Below, one piece after another: positions 51,153-61,341 of a DNA stretch of 64,000 bases (positions within the stretch are counted from its first letter, which is position 1; each line of letters opens with the position of its first letter). Position numbers and translations under genes: made by a program. Under the pieces are notes generated by a model that saw only the letters and a list, made by a program, of their open reading frames with translations, made no database searches and was not told the origin of the DNA. Source of the DNA: Afifella sp. IM 167 (GTDB taxonomy: Bacteria > Pseudomonadota > Alphaproteobacteria > Rhizobiales > Afifellaceae); assembly GCF_020144925.1 (NCBI RefSeq), contig NZ_NSLC01000003.1, positions 248,001-312,000 of the forward strand. The letters run 5' to 3'.

Positions 51153-53378
51153 ATGAGCGCTGACAAGCCCGACCGCGAGGCTGGGGCCGCTCCCCGAGGG
51201 GAAGCGGGTCCGGCCACGCCGCCCGACGGGGAGGCTTCGCTCGACACCGCCGCCGCTTCGAGCCCCGTGGGGCTCGGCAAGGACATGGAGGGCGAGAGCG
51301 AGGCGCATATGCGCTCGCTTCCGGGCTGGCCCGGCCGCGCCTTCGCCGCCATCGGCATCCTCGTCTCCGCCTTCCATATCTGGGCGAATATCGACGGGCG
51401 CGTCAGCATGCTCTGGCTGGTCGGCCTGCATTTCGCCGGCTTCGCCTTCCTCGCCTGCCTGCGCTATCCGCTGAAGATCGGCCGGTTCGTGGCGCCGATC
51501 TGGCTCGACGCGATCATCGGGGCGGTCATCGCCGGCTCGACCGTTTTCATCGTCGGCTCGGAGAACGCCATCTATGCGCAGGGGGTGCACCTTTCGCCCG
51601 AGCACTGGGCAGCGGCGATCATCACCATCCTCGGCGCCATCGAGCTGACGCGCCGCACCACCGGACCGATCATCCCGACGATGATCGTCCTCGCCCTTGC
51701 CTATGTGTCCTTCCTGGGCGCGCATATTCCCGGCGTCTTCCGCTTCGCCGGCCTTTCCTTCGAGACGGTCATCTTCCGCTCGATCTTCGGCGACGACGCC
51801 ATGTTCGGCACGATCGGACGGATCTCGGCGACCTTCGTGTTCATGTTCATCCTCTTCGGCGCCTTCCTGGTGCGATCGGGCGCGGGCGATTTCATCATCG
51901 ACCTCGCGCGGGCGCTTGCCGGCCGCCTCGTCGGCGGGCCGGGTTTCGTCGCCGTCTTCGCCTCGGGCCTGACCGGCACGATCTCCGGCTCGGCGGTCGC
52001 CAACACCGTCTCGACCGGCGTCATCACCATCCCGCTGATGAAGAAGTCCGGCTTTCCGGCGCGCTTCGCCGCCGGCGTGGAGGCCGCCGCGTCCACGGGC
52101 GGGCAGTTGATGCCGCCGATCATGGGGGCGGGCGCCTTCGTCATGGCCTCCAACACCCAGATTCCCTATCTCGACATCGTCTCTGTCGCGGCGCTGCCGG
52201 CCATCGCCTATTTCCTTACCGTCGCCTTCTTCGTGCGCATCGAGGCGAAGAAGCGCAACATCACCGGCGTCGACGACGAGACGAAGAGCGCCTGGCAGGT
52301 GCTGAAGACGGGCGGCCCGGCCTTCCTGATCCCGGTCGCGACGCTGCTCTTCCTGCTCATCAAGGGCTTCACGCCGGTCTACGCGGCCGGCTGGGCGATC
52401 CTGTCCGTCGTCCTCGCCTCCTGGCTGACGAAGAACCGGATGGGGCCGCGCGCCATCCTGGAGGCGCTGGCGCTCGGGGCGCAGAACATGATCATGACGG
52501 CGGTGCTGCTCATCGCGGTCGGCCTCATCGTCAACGTCATCGCCATGACCGGCATCGGCAACACCTTCTCGCTGATGATCTCCGACTGGTCCGGCGGCAA
52601 CCTTCTGATCGCGCTCGCCCTAATCGCGCTCGCCTCGCTGGTGCTCGGCATGGGCCTGCCCGTGACGGCCGCCTATATCGTGCTGGCGACACTCTCCGCC
52701 CCGGCTCTGCAGGGGATGATCGAGAACGGCTATCTCGTCGACCTTCTCGCCCACGGCACGCTGCCGGAGGCGGCGCGCGCCCCGTTCATGCTCGTCGATC
52801 CCGACGCGATGGCGAAGCTCGCCGCGCCGATGGGGCGGGAGGCGGCCGAAAAGTTCATCGCCGCGACCCCGAACGAGGTGCTGCAGCTCGTCCACGGACA
52901 GGCCCTCGATCCGGCGCTCGTCACCGCCGCCCTGCTCTCGGCCCATATGATCATCTTCTGGCTGTCGCAGGATTCCAACGTCACGCCGCCCGTCTGCCTG
53001 ACCGCCTTCGCGGCCGCGGCGATCGCCAGGACCCCGCACATGGCGACGGGGCTGACGGCCTGGAAGCTCGCCAAGGGGCTCTACATCGTGCCGATCCTCT
53101 TTGCCTACACGCCCTTCCTCTACGGCTCGGTGCCGCAGATTCTGCTCGTCTTCGCGCAGGCGGTGATCGGCTCCTATGCCGTTGGGGCGGCGTTCGAAGG
53201 GCATATGGAGGCCCCGCTCAACTGGCCGCTGCGGATCCTCGCGGCGATCGCTGGCGTCGTCGTCCTGTGGCCGGGCCTGCCGGTCGCGACCGCCATCGGC
53301 GCGGCGCTCACGCTCGGGCTTCTGGCCTGGACGGTGAGGGCCGACCGGCGAAGCGCGGCGGCCCTTCAGACCGCCTGA
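51153..53378 (+). CDS. TRAP transporter fused 4TM/12TM permease
   Basis: The 741-residue inner-membrane protein fuses the small (DctQ-like) and large (DctM-like) TRAP subunits, as TAXI systems do. A polar tail of about 60 residues comes first, then about four helices, then a DctM-type section with GSAVANTVSTGVITIPLMKK, STGGQLMPPIMGAGAFVMAS and the later GLPVTAAYIVLATLSAPAL repeat. Near residue 530-600 there is a hydrophilic insert before the last helices. It works with the binding protein upstream in Na+- or H+-driven uptake. Confidence 0.93.
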   Translation: MSADKPDREAGAAPRGEAGPATPPDGEASLDTAAASSPVGLGKDMEGESEAHMRSLPGWPGRAFAAIGILVSAFHIWANIDGRVSMLWLVGLHFAGFAFLACLRYPLKIGRFVAPIWLDAIIGAVIAGSTVFIVGSENAIYAQGVHLSPEHWAAAIITILGAIELTRRTTGPIIPTMIVLALAYVSFLGAHIPGVFRFAGLSFETVIFRSIFGDDAMFGTIGRISATFVFMFILFGAFLVRSGAGDFIIDLARALAGRLVGGPGFVAVFASGLTGTISGSAVANTVSTGVITIPLMKKSGFPARFAAGVEAAASTGGQLMPPIMGAGAFVMASNTQIPYLDIVSVAALPAIAYFLTVAFFVRIEAKKRNITGVDDETKSAWQVLKTGGPAFLIPVATLLFLLIKGFTPVYAAGWAILSVVLASWLTKNRMGPRAILEALALGAQNMIMTAVLLIAVGLIVNVIAMTGIGNTFSLMISDWSGGNLLIALALIALASLVLGMGLPVTAAYIVLATLSAPALQGMIENGYLVDLLAHGTLPEAARAPFMLVDPDAMAKLAAPMGREAAEKFIAATPNEVLQLVHGQALDPALVTAALLSAHMIIFWLSQDSNVTPPVCLTAFAAAAIARTPHMATGLTAWKLAKGLYIVPILFAYTPFLYGSVPQILLVFAQAVIGSYAVGAAFEGHMEAPLNWPLRILAAIAGVVVLWPGLPVATAIGAALTLGLLAWTVRADRRSAAALQTA

Positions 53379-53506
53379 GGCGTCCCCGTCCCGCGGCTGA
53401 GGCCAAGGCGCACATCCGGGCCGGCGGCGCAAAATTTCCCTTGGCGCGACACCGTTCCCTGCCCCACATGCCGGCGACAAAGGGAAACGGGAAAAGGATT
53501 TCAGAC

Positions 53507-54769
53507 ATGCGCCGGATCGTCGTCACGGGCCTCGGGGCCGTATCGCCGCTCGGCTGCGGCGCCGAGACCGCATGGTCGCGCCTCGTCGCCGGCCAGTCGG
53601 GCCTGAAGCCGCTGCCGGAATGGGCCGAGGCGCTGCCGGCCCGCATCGCGGGCATCGTGCCGGACATCGCCGACGACGCCGAGGGCGGCTTCGACCCGGA
53701 CCAGGCGGCACCGGCCAAGGACCGGCGCAAGATGGACCGCTTCATCCAGTTCGCGCTGATGGCTTCCGGCGAGGCGCTCGCCCATGCCGGCTGGGCGCCG
53801 GCGAACGCCGCCGAGGCGGAGCGCACGGCGACGGTGATCGCCTCGGGCGTCGGCGGCTTTCCGGCGATGGCGGACGCCGTGCGGCTCACCTCCGAGAAGG
53901 GCCCGCGGCGGCTCTCTCCCTTCACCGTGCCCTCGTTCCTGGCCAATCTCGCCGCCGGCCACGTCACCATTCGCCACAACCTCAAGGGACCGATCGGCAC
54001 GCCGGTGACGGCCTGCGCGGCGAGTGTGCAGGCGATCGGCGATGCGGCGCGGCTCATTCGCGCCGGCGAGGCGGAGATTGCGCTGTGCGGTGGGGCGGAG
54101 GCCTGCATCGACATCGTCAGCCTCGGCGGCTTTGCCGCCGCGCGCGCCCTTTCCACGAGCTTCAACGACACGCCGGAGCGCGCCTCGCGGCCCTTCGACC
54201 AGGCGCGCGACGGCTTCGTCATGGGCGAAGGCGCCGGCATGCTCGTCATCGAGGACCTGGAGCACGCCAAGGCCCGCGGCGCGAGCCCGATCGCGGAGAT
54301 TGTCGGCTACGGCACGAGCGCCGACGCCTACCACATCACCTCCGGGCCGGAGGACGGCGAGGGCTCGCGCCGGGCGATGGAGGCGGCGCTGAAGCAGGCG
54401 AAGCTCCAGCCGGGCGACATCCAGCATCTCAACGCGCATTCGACCTCCACGCCGGTCGGCGATCTCGGCGAGATCGCGGCGGTGAAATCGGTCTTCGGCA
54501 CGGAGGGCAAGATCGCCGTCAGCGCCACCAAGTCGGCGACCGGCCATCTCCTCGGCGCGGCCGGCGGGCTGGAAGCGATCTTCACCATCCAGGCGCTGCG
54601 CGACCAGGTGGCGCCGCCGACGCTCAACCTGGAAAATCCCGATCCGGCCGCCGAGGGCGTCGACCTCGTTGCGCTCGTCGCCCGCAAGATGGCAATGGAA
54701 CACGCCATCTCGAACGGCTTCGGCTTCGGCGGCGTCAACGGCAGCGTCATCTTCCGGCGCTGGTCCTGA
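53507..54769 (+). CDS. Beta-ketoacyl-ACP synthase II (FabF-like)
   Basis: The 420-residue condensing enzyme has the active-site Cys170 in TPVTACAASVQAIGDA and catalytic histidines H311 (LNAHSTSTPVGD) and H347 (TKSATGHLLG). The start RRIVVTGLGAVSPLGCG is canonical. Length is that of FabF. ATG 53507 follows GAAAAGGA. No acyl carrier protein or FabG gene is adjacent, so this is probably an additional FabF rather than the main fab-cluster copy. A thioesterase and an amidohydrolase follow on the same strand. Confidence 0.93.
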   Translation: MRRIVVTGLGAVSPLGCGAETAWSRLVAGQSGLKPLPEWAEALPARIAGIVPDIADDAEGGFDPDQAAPAKDRRKMDRFIQFALMASGEALAHAGWAPANAAEAERTATVIASGVGGFPAMADAVRLTSEKGPRRLSPFTVPSFLANLAAGHVTIRHNLKGPIGTPVTACAASVQAIGDAARLIRAGEAEIALCGGAEACIDIVSLGGFAAARALSTSFNDTPERASRPFDQARDGFVMGEGAGMLVIEDLEHAKARGASPIAEIVGYGTSADAYHITSGPEDGEGSRRAMEAALKQAKLQPGDIQHLNAHSTSTPVGDLGEIAAVKSVFGTEGKIAVSATKSATGHLLGAAGGLEAIFTIQALRDQVAPPTLNLENPDPAAEGVDLVALVARKMAMEHAISNGFGFGGVNGSVIFRRWS

Positions 54770-54818
54770 CCGCCGGCCTTCCGCGGGGCGGCGCGCGCAG
54801 GCCCTGCAGGAGGCAAGA

Positions 54819-55328
54819 ATGGTCGAAAACAGCACGAGGCATGTCGGGCCCGAGGAAGCGCTCGCCGAGCTGAAGACGCTCGGCGGGCTCAAATTCCTCA
54901 AGGCGATCCAGGAAGGGCGGCTGCCGCAGCCGCCGATCGCGGACCTGATGGGATTTCGCCTCGCCGAGGTGGAGGAGGGGCGCGCCGTCTTCACCGGCAC
55001 GCCGGACGAGCGCGTCTACAATCCGATCGGCTCGGTCCATGGCGGCTATGCGGCGACGCTCCTCGATTCGTGCATGTCCTGCGCGGTGCATTCGCAGCTC
55101 CTGCCGGGATTCGGCTACACGACGCTGGAGTTCAAGGTGAACCTCCTCAGGCGAATCTCGGCGCAGACGGGGCCGGTGCGGGCGGAGGGCAAGGTCGTGC
55201 ATCTCGGCCGGCAGATCGCCTGTTCCGACGGGCAGATCATCGACGGCGAGGGCCGGGTGCTCGCCCATGGCACGGCGACCTGCCTCGTCTTCGCCTTCGA
55301 CCGCGGGCCATCGCGTGCCGGCGCATAG
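54819..55328 (+). CDS. PaaI family hot-dog thioesterase
   Basis: The 169-residue acyl-CoA thioesterase-like protein has the PaaI-type hot-dog motif NPIGSVHGGYAATLLDSCMS with the catalytic Asp, and ends with HLGRQIACSDGQI and ATCLVFAF. It likely hydrolyses an acyl-CoA or aryl-CoA. ATG 54819 is preceded by a perfect AGGAGG. It lies 49 bases after the FabF-like gene, so both may be one transcript. Confidence 0.9.
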   Translation: MVENSTRHVGPEEALAELKTLGGLKFLKAIQEGRLPQPPIADLMGFRLAEVEEGRAVFTGTPDERVYNPIGSVHGGYAATLLDSCMSCAVHSQLLPGFGYTTLEFKVNLLRRISAQTGPVRAEGKVVHLGRQIACSDGQIIDGEGRVLAHGTATCLVFAFDRGPSRAGA

Positions 55329-55393
55329 GCCGAGAGGCGACTTGCCACGGCCGGGCGCGCGCCACTAGCATCGCGCGAACCAGCGAGACACAT

Positions 55394-56557
55394 ATGCCCA
55401 TCATCAATTCCCTTGCCGAGGCCGCGGACGAGATCGCCCTTTGGCGCCGCGACTTCCATCGCCATCCCGAACTTCTCTACGAGGTGCAGCGCACGGCCGG
55501 CGTCGTTGCCGCCAAGCTCCGCGAATTCGGCTGCGACGAGGTGGTGGAGGGGATCGGCCGGACCGGCGTCGTCGCCGTCATCAACGGCCGTGACGCGGGC
55601 GCGCGCACGATCGGCCTTCGGGCCGACATGGACGCGCTGCCGATTCTGGAGGAGACCGGCAAGCCTTGGTCCTCCGAGACGCCCGGCAAGATGCACGCCT
55701 GCGGCCATGACGGGCATACCTCCATGCTCCTCGGCGCGGCGCGCTATCTCGCCCAGACCCGCAACTTCCAGGGAAGGGCGGTGCTGATCTTCCAGCCGGC
55801 CGAGGAAGGCGGGGCGGGCGCCCGGGCGATGATCGAGGACGGGCTGATGGAGCGCTTCGGCATCCAAGAGGTCTACGGCATGCACAACATGCCCGGCCTG
55901 CCGGTCGGCCGGTTCGCCATCCGCAAGGGGCCGCTGATGGCGGCGGCGGACCATTTCGAGATCCATATCGAGGGCAAGGGCGGGCACGCGGCGAAGCCCC
56001 ATGGCGGCGTCGATCCGGTGATGGTCGGCTCGCAGATCGTCAATGCGCTGCAGACGATCGTGTCCCGCAACGTCGATCCTTTGGCGAACGCCGTCGTCTC
56101 CGTCACGACCTTCCATGCCGGTGACGCCTTCAACGTGACGCCGCAGCGGGCGGTGCTGACCGGCACGGCGCGCACGCTCGATGAGGCGATGCGCGATCTC
56201 GTGGAGCGGCGCATGGGCGAGATCGTTGCGGCAATCGGCTCCGCGTTCGGCGCGACAGCGCGCTTTCGCTACCTGCGCAACTACCCGGTGACGGCCAACC
56301 ATCCGGAGCAGACGGACAAGGCGGTCGCGGTGGCGCAAGCGGTCGTCGGCGAAGCCCATGTCGATCCCGACACCGTGCCGATGATGGGCGCAGAGGATTT
56401 CTCCTTCATGCTGGAGGCCCGGCCGGGCGCCTTCATCTTCATCGGCAACGGCGACAGCGCGGGGCTGCATTCGCCCGACTACGACTTCGACGACGGGGCC
56501 ATCGCCTATGGGGCGAGCTACTGGGGCAGCCTCGTGGAACGCCTGATGGCGGCGTAG
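55394..56557 (+). CDS. M20 family metallo-amidohydrolase (IAA-amino acid/hippurate hydrolase-like)
   Basis: The 387-residue M20D peptidase has the metal-binding sequence HACGHDGHTSMLLG, the acidic pair FQPAEEGGAGARAM, YGMHNMPGLPVG, and a C-terminal ligand in GAEDFSFMLE. M20D enzymes cleave N-acyl amino acids such as hippurate, indole-acetyl-amino acids or N-acetyl-diaminopimelate. ATG 55394 begins MPIINSLAEAADEIALWRR; the earlier frame overlaps the thioesterase gene. Substrate is not determined. Confidence 0.92.
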   Translation: MPIINSLAEAADEIALWRRDFHRHPELLYEVQRTAGVVAAKLREFGCDEVVEGIGRTGVVAVINGRDAGARTIGLRADMDALPILEETGKPWSSETPGKMHACGHDGHTSMLLGAARYLAQTRNFQGRAVLIFQPAEEGGAGARAMIEDGLMERFGIQEVYGMHNMPGLPVGRFAIRKGPLMAAADHFEIHIEGKGGHAAKPHGGVDPVMVGSQIVNALQTIVSRNVDPLANAVVSVTTFHAGDAFNVTPQRAVLTGTARTLDEAMRDLVERRMGEIVAAIGSAFGATARFRYLRNYPVTANHPEQTDKAVAVAQAVVGEAHVDPDTVPMMGAEDFSFMLEARPGAFIFIGNGDSAGLHSPDYDFDDGAIAYGASYWGSLVERLMAA

Positions 56558-56567
56558 TTAATCGGGC

Positions 56568-56592
56568 GGAACGGCCGGGCGCGGCTGGCGTT
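56568..56592 (+). promoter_or_regulatory. EcfG-type promoter of treZY
   Basis: GGAAC (56568-56572), 16 bases, CGTT (56589-56592). It matches the exact consensus and spacing of the two sites in the phyR region and ends 47 bases upstream of the treZ start. Confidence 0.75.
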
Positions 56593-56639
56593 GATCCGGC
56601 AGCACGCGAACCGAAATCCAAACACATCAAGGGCCTTTC

Positions 56640-58463
56640 GTGACCCAGCGCTTCTCCACCGAAACTCGATGGGGCGCGCGCCTTCTTGAGGAGGGCGGCG
56701 CGCTCTTCCGCCTCTGGGCTCCCGCGCAGCAGGAGCTGACGCTCCGCCTTGCGGGCGCCGACCATGCCATGCAGCCGAAGGGCGATGGGTGGTTCGAAAT
56801 CGCCGTACCGGACGCGGCGGCCGGCGCCGACTACCAGTTCGTCCTTTCCGACGGCTTCGCCGTGCCCGATCCCGCGGCGCGGGCGCAGGCGGGCGACGTG
56901 CACGGGCCGAGCCGGCTCGTCGATCCCGGCGCCCATGCATGGCGGGCCAGCGACTGGCGCGGCCGGCCGGAGGAAGAGGTCGTCATCTACGAACTGCATG
57001 TCGGCACGTTTTCCGCCGAAGGCGATTTTGCGGGCGTGGAGAAGAAGCTCGACATGCTCAAGGAGACGGGGATCACGGCGATCGAGCTGATGCCCGTCGC
57101 CCAGTTCGCCGGCAATCGCGGCTGGGGCTATGACGGCGTGCTGCTCTACGCGCCGCATCCGGCCTATGGCGGTGTGGAAGGGCTGAAGCGCCTCGTCGAC
57201 GCCTGCCACCGGCGCGGCCTGATGGCGATCCTCGACGTCGTCTACAACCACTTCGGCCCGGACGGGAACTACCTGCACATGTACGCGCCGGATTTCTTCG
57301 ACAAGGAGCGCCAGACGCCCTGGGGCGCCGGCATCCGCTACGACGATCCGGCAGTGCGCGACTTCTTCATCGACAACGCCATGATGTGGCTCGGCGAATA
57401 CCAGTTCGACGGGCTGCGCTTCGACGCCATCGACCAGATCAAGGGCGAGGGCTCTGAAACGCTGCTGCCGGAGATCGCCCGGCGCGCAAGATCGGCCTTC
57501 CCCGACCGGCATCTCTTTCTGTCGAGCGAAGACGACCGCAACATCGTCTGGCTGCATGCGCGCGAGGAGGCCGGCCGCCCTGCACTCTTGACGGCGGAAT
57601 GGAACGACGACTTCCACCATGCCGCCCATTGTGCGGCGACGGGCGAGCGGGAAGGCTATTACACCGACTATGCCGACGATCCGGTCGGCCATCTGATGCG
57701 CATCCTGGCGGAAGGCTTTGCCTATCAGGGCGAGACCTCGCAGCACTGGAACGGGCCGCGGGGCGTTGCGAGCGCCGGGCAGCCGCCGACCGGCTTCGTC
57801 ACCTTTCTGCAGAACCACGACCAGGTCGGTAACCGCGCCGATGGCGAGCGCCTCGGGGTTCTCGCCGATCCGGTGATGCTGCGGCTTCTCCAGGGCGTGC
57901 ATCTCCTGTCGCCGCAGCTGCCGCTCCTGTTCATGGGAGAGGAGTACGGCGAGGAAAACCCTTTCCTCTTCTTCACCGATTTTCAGGGCGATCTGGCCGA
58001 TGCCGTGCGCGAGGGAAGACGGCGCGAGTTCAAGGCCTGGGCGCGGTTCTCCGACCCGCAGGCGCGCGCCGAGATCGCCGACCCGAACGATCCGCAGACG
58101 TTCGAGCGCTCCCGCCTCGACTGGGAGCGGGCCGACAGCGCCCGGGGCCGCGCGATGCGGGATTATGTGCGCGAGCTTCTCGCCGTGCGGGCGCGCGAGA
58201 TCGTGCCGCGCCTTGCCGGCATGCGGGCGATGAACGGCGAGGCGGAGCGTCTTGCCGACAAGGCGTTCCGCGTCGCCTGGCGGATGGGCGACGGGGCACG
58301 AATGACGATGTGCGCCAATCTCGGCAGCGGGCCGGCGCCGACGAAGGGACTTTCTCCCGCCGCGCCGGTCTTCGTTTCCGGGCCGGGCGTCGGCGCCGAG
58401 CTTCGCGACGGGCTGGTGCCGCCGATGTCGCTCACCCTTTTGATGGAGGCGGCCCATGGCTGA
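56640..58463 (+). CDS. treZ: Malto-oligosyltrehalose trehalohydrolase
   Basis: The 607-residue GH13 enzyme releases trehalose from maltooligosyl-trehalose made by TreY. A CBM48-like N-terminal domain (FRLWAPAQQELTLRL) precedes the barrel, with the phrase EELVIYELHVGTF-like (VIYELHVGTFSAEGDF), the nucleophile D262 in LRFDAIDQIKG, the acid E297 in LSSEDDRN and LQNHDQVGNRA. The GTG start follows AAGGGCC. It overlaps treY by eight bases, so they are co-translated. The EcfG promoter upstream ties it to the general stress response. Confidence 0.96.
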   Translation: MTQRFSTETRWGARLLEEGGALFRLWAPAQQELTLRLAGADHAMQPKGDGWFEIAVPDAAAGADYQFVLSDGFAVPDPAARAQAGDVHGPSRLVDPGAHAWRASDWRGRPEEEVVIYELHVGTFSAEGDFAGVEKKLDMLKETGITAIELMPVAQFAGNRGWGYDGVLLYAPHPAYGGVEGLKRLVDACHRRGLMAILDVVYNHFGPDGNYLHMYAPDFFDKERQTPWGAGIRYDDPAVRDFFIDNAMMWLGEYQFDGLRFDAIDQIKGEGSETLLPEIARRARSAFPDRHLFLSSEDDRNIVWLHAREEAGRPALLTAEWNDDFHHAAHCAATGEREGYYTDYADDPVGHLMRILAEGFAYQGETSQHWNGPRGVASAGQPPTGFVTFLQNHDQVGNRADGERLGVLADPVMLRLLQGVHLLSPQLPLLFMGEEYGEENPFLFFTDFQGDLADAVREGRRREFKAWARFSDPQARAEIADPNDPQTFERSRLDWERADSARGRAMRDYVRELLAVRAREIVPRLAGMRAMNGEAERLADKAFRVAWRMGDGARMTMCANLGSGPAPTKGLSPAAPVFVSGPGVGAELRDGLVPPMSLTLLMEAAHG

Positions 58464-61164
58464 GGCGAACATGCCGGAAGGCGTGCCGCAGGCGGCCATC
58501 CCGGGTGCGACCTATCGGTTGCAATTCCGCGAGGGAATGGACTTTGCCCGCGCCGCGGAGCTGGCGCCGTATCTGAAGCGTCTCGGCGTCACCCATCTTT
58601 ATGCCTCGCCGGTCTTCACCGCCGTGCCGGGTTCGACGCACGGTTACGACGTCGCCGATTTCGCCGAGATCGATCCCGTGCTCGGCGGGCGCGAGGGCTT
58701 CTCGGCTATGGCGGCGGCGCTGCGCGGGCAGGGCATCGGGATCCTCCTCGACCTCGTGCCGAACCATATGGGCGCCTCCACCGCCAATCCCTACTGGGCG
58801 GACATCCTGGAATGGGGCGTGGAGAGCCTCTTCGCCGACATGTTCGACATCGACTGGACGGCGCCGAAGCTGCTGGTTCCGGTGCTGGGCGAGCCCTATG
58901 GCGAGGCGCTGGAGGCCGGCAAGCTCGGCCTGGCCTTCGCGCCGGAAGAAGGCGGCTTCCGCTTCACCTACTATGAGCTCTCGCTGCCACTCGGCCCGCA
59001 GAGCTATGCCCGCATCCTCGGCCTGATCGAGGGGCCGGAATTCCAGGAGCTCTCGCTCGCCTTCGCCACCTCGGCCGCCGATGGCGCGCCCTACCTCAAG
59101 CAGCGCCTTGCCGAGCTTGCCGCCGATCCCGACCAGCTCAGCCGCATCGAGGCCGGCATGCGCGAAGTCGCTTCCGACAGGGACGCGCTGCACGAGCTGC
59201 ACGAGGCCCAGGCCTGGCGCCTCTCCCACTGGCGCATGGCGCGCGAGACGCTCACCTATCGCCGCTTTTTCGAGATCGCCGATCTCGTTGGCGTGCAGGT
59301 CGACCGCCCCTCGGTCTTCGACGCCACGCATGCGCTTTTGCGCGAGCTCACCGAGGCCGGCGAAGTGAACGCGCTCAGGCTCGACCATATCGACGGGCTT
59401 GCCGATCCGAAGGCCTATCTCGCCCGCCTCGGGGAGATCGAGGAGGCGCCCTATGTGGTGGTCGAGAAGATCCTCGGCCCCGAGGAGCTTCTGCCCGCCA
59501 GCTGGCGCTGCGCCGGCACGACCGGATACGAGTTCGCCCGTTCCGTGACGGCGGTGCAGGTGGATGCGCATGGGCTGGAAGCGCTCGACGCCGCCTGGCG
59601 CGATGCGACGGGCGAGGATCGCGATTTCGACGACCTTCTCGCCGCGACGAAGCGCACCACGCTCACCTACAACCTCGCCGGGGAGCTCGCCTTCCTCACG
59701 GAAAGCGCCCGCGAGATCGGCGAGGGCGATCCCTCCACCCGCGACTTCGGGCCCGATTCCTTGCGCCGCGCCATCATCGAGATGGCGGCCGCCTTTCCGG
59801 TCTACCGGGCCTATGTCGACCATTCCGGCCCATCCGACCAGGACCGCAAGCTGGTGCTGACGGCGGGCGAAGTGGCCAAGACCTCCTCGGTGGTGGAAGA
59901 CCCGGAAGTGGTCGACTTCCTCGTGCGCATCCTCCTCCTCGACCTTTCCGACCCGGAACTGGCGGCCAAGGCGCTCTATTTCGCGCGCCGCTTCCAGCAG
60001 ACGACCGGGCCGATCATGGCCAAGGCGCTGGAAGACACGCTGTTTTATCGCTTCAACCGGCTGATCGCCCTCAACGAGGTGGGCGGCGAGCCGGATGCGG
60101 CCGGGCCCGAGGCCTTCCACGAAGCGATGGAGGTGCGGCTCGGCACCCAGCCCGCCGGGCTTTCGGCCACGGCGACGCACGACACGAAGCGCGGCGAGGA
60201 TGCGCGCGCGCGCATTGCCGCCGTCTCGCAGATGGCCGGGGAATGGACCGAGGCGGTCGCCCGCTGGAACAGCATGCTCGCGCCTCTCATCAAGGAGGTG
60301 GAAGACGGTGCGGCGCCGGAGCCGAACATGGTCTGGCTCTTCCATCAGGCGCTGCTCGGCGGCTGGGAGGCGGATCTTTCGCCCGAGGACCGCCCGCGCG
60401 TGGAAGCGCTCGGCGAGCGGCTTGCCGCCTTCACGCTGAAGGCCGTGCGGGAGGCCAAGGAGCGCACGAGCTGGACGGCGCCGAACGAACCTTACGAAAC
60501 GGCGCTGACGGATTTCGTGAAGGGAGCGCTTTCCCGGCCCGACTATCTCTCCGACTTCCTTTCCGTCACCCGCCCGCTGTTTGCCGCCGGCGCGGTCAAT
60601 TCGCTCGCGCAGCTTGCCCTCAAGCTGACCGCGCCCGGCGTGCCGGACGTCTATCAGGGGACGGAGCTCTGGGATCTTTCCTTCGTCGATCCAGACAATC
60701 GCCGTCCGGTCGACTTCGCCCTCAGGGTGCGGATGATCGGGGAGGCGGAGAGCATGGATTTCTCGGCGACGCTGCCGCGCTGGCGCGAGGGCCTGCCGAA
60801 GCTCTGGCTGATGCAAAGGCTCCTTGGCCTGCGCGCGGAGCACCGCGATGTCTTCCTGACCGGGAGCTACGAGCCGCTTGCCGTCGAAGGCCCGATGGCG
60901 GCAAGGGTGCTCGCCTTTGCCCGGCGGCAGGGAGACAGGACACTGGTCGTCGCCGTGCCCCGCCTGCCACTCGACCTCATCGAGGAAGGGAGCGGGCCGG
61001 TGCTCAAGGCGGAAGCCTTCGCCGGCACGACGATCCGCCTGCCCGAAGTGGCGGCGCCCTTTGAGAATCTTCTGTCCGGCGGCACGCATGCCGGTGGGGA
61101 TCGGATCGGGGCCGGCAAGGTGTTTTCGGGCGGTCCGGTCGCAATCCTCGCGTCGATACCTTAG
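58456..61164 (+). CDS. treY: Malto-oligosyltrehalose synthase
   Basis: The 902-residue GH13 enzyme converts the reducing-end glucose of maltodextrins to a trehalose unit. It opens with IPGATYRLQFREGMDFA and shows LYASPVFTAVPGSTHGYDV, LDLVPNHMGAS, the catalytic Asp310 in LRLDHIDGLADPK, Glu337 in VVVEKILGPEE and GVPDVYQGTELW. Length is slightly above the family norm. Its ATG lies inside the treZ end. TreY and TreZ together make trehalose from glycogen as an osmotic and desiccation protectant. The glycogen debranching gene that often joins them is not here. Confidence 0.96.
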   Translation: MAEANMPEGVPQAAIPGATYRLQFREGMDFARAAELAPYLKRLGVTHLYASPVFTAVPGSTHGYDVADFAEIDPVLGGREGFSAMAAALRGQGIGILLDLVPNHMGASTANPYWADILEWGVESLFADMFDIDWTAPKLLVPVLGEPYGEALEAGKLGLAFAPEEGGFRFTYYELSLPLGPQSYARILGLIEGPEFQELSLAFATSAADGAPYLKQRLAELAADPDQLSRIEAGMREVASDRDALHELHEAQAWRLSHWRMARETLTYRRFFEIADLVGVQVDRPSVFDATHALLRELTEAGEVNALRLDHIDGLADPKAYLARLGEIEEAPYVVVEKILGPEELLPASWRCAGTTGYEFARSVTAVQVDAHGLEALDAAWRDATGEDRDFDDLLAATKRTTLTYNLAGELAFLTESAREIGEGDPSTRDFGPDSLRRAIIEMAAAFPVYRAYVDHSGPSDQDRKLVLTAGEVAKTSSVVEDPEVVDFLVRILLLDLSDPELAAKALYFARRFQQTTGPIMAKALEDTLFYRFNRLIALNEVGGEPDAAGPEAFHEAMEVRLGTQPAGLSATATHDTKRGEDARARIAAVSQMAGEWTEAVARWNSMLAPLIKEVEDGAAPEPNMVWLFHQALLGGWEADLSPEDRPRVEALGERLAAFTLKAVREAKERTSWTAPNEPYETALTDFVKGALSRPDYLSDFLSVTRPLFAAGAVNSLAQLALKLTAPGVPDVYQGTELWDLSFVDPDNRRPVDFALRVRMIGEAESMDFSATLPRWREGLPKLWLMQRLLGLRAEHRDVFLTGSYEPLAVEGPMAARVLAFARRQGDRTLVVAVPRLPLDLIEEGSGPVLKAEAFAGTTIRLPEVAAPFENLLSGGTHAGGDRIGAGKVFSGGPVAILASIP

Positions 61165-61250
61165 GGAATTTACCGGGCCGAAGGCCGCGCCATCGCATGG
61201 CGGGGCCTGCGTGTCTGCTTAACCATCCCTCGGCGCCGGCGCAGGCGAAT

Positions 61251-61276
61251 GGAACCCGCGCCATACCGCCGGTGTT
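61251..61276 (+). promoter_or_regulatory. Probable EcfG-type promoter of the glycine-zipper lipoprotein gene
   Basis: GGAAC (61251-61255), 17 bases, TGTT (61273-61276). Spacing is the longer permitted form and the first -10 base is T rather than C, so this is weaker than the other sites. It lies 65 bases upstream of the lipoprotein start. Confidence 0.55.
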
Positions 61277-61341
61277 CTGGTGGGGTGAGATCGTCTCAAG
61301 ATAAGAGATTTCCGGGTAATCGGAACATGGAGAGGACAGGA

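Noticed and set aside
58432-61089. 885-codon minus-strand ORF opposite treY
   Set aside because: Antisense to treY, which has all GH13 catalytic residues; this frame shows only shadow composition.
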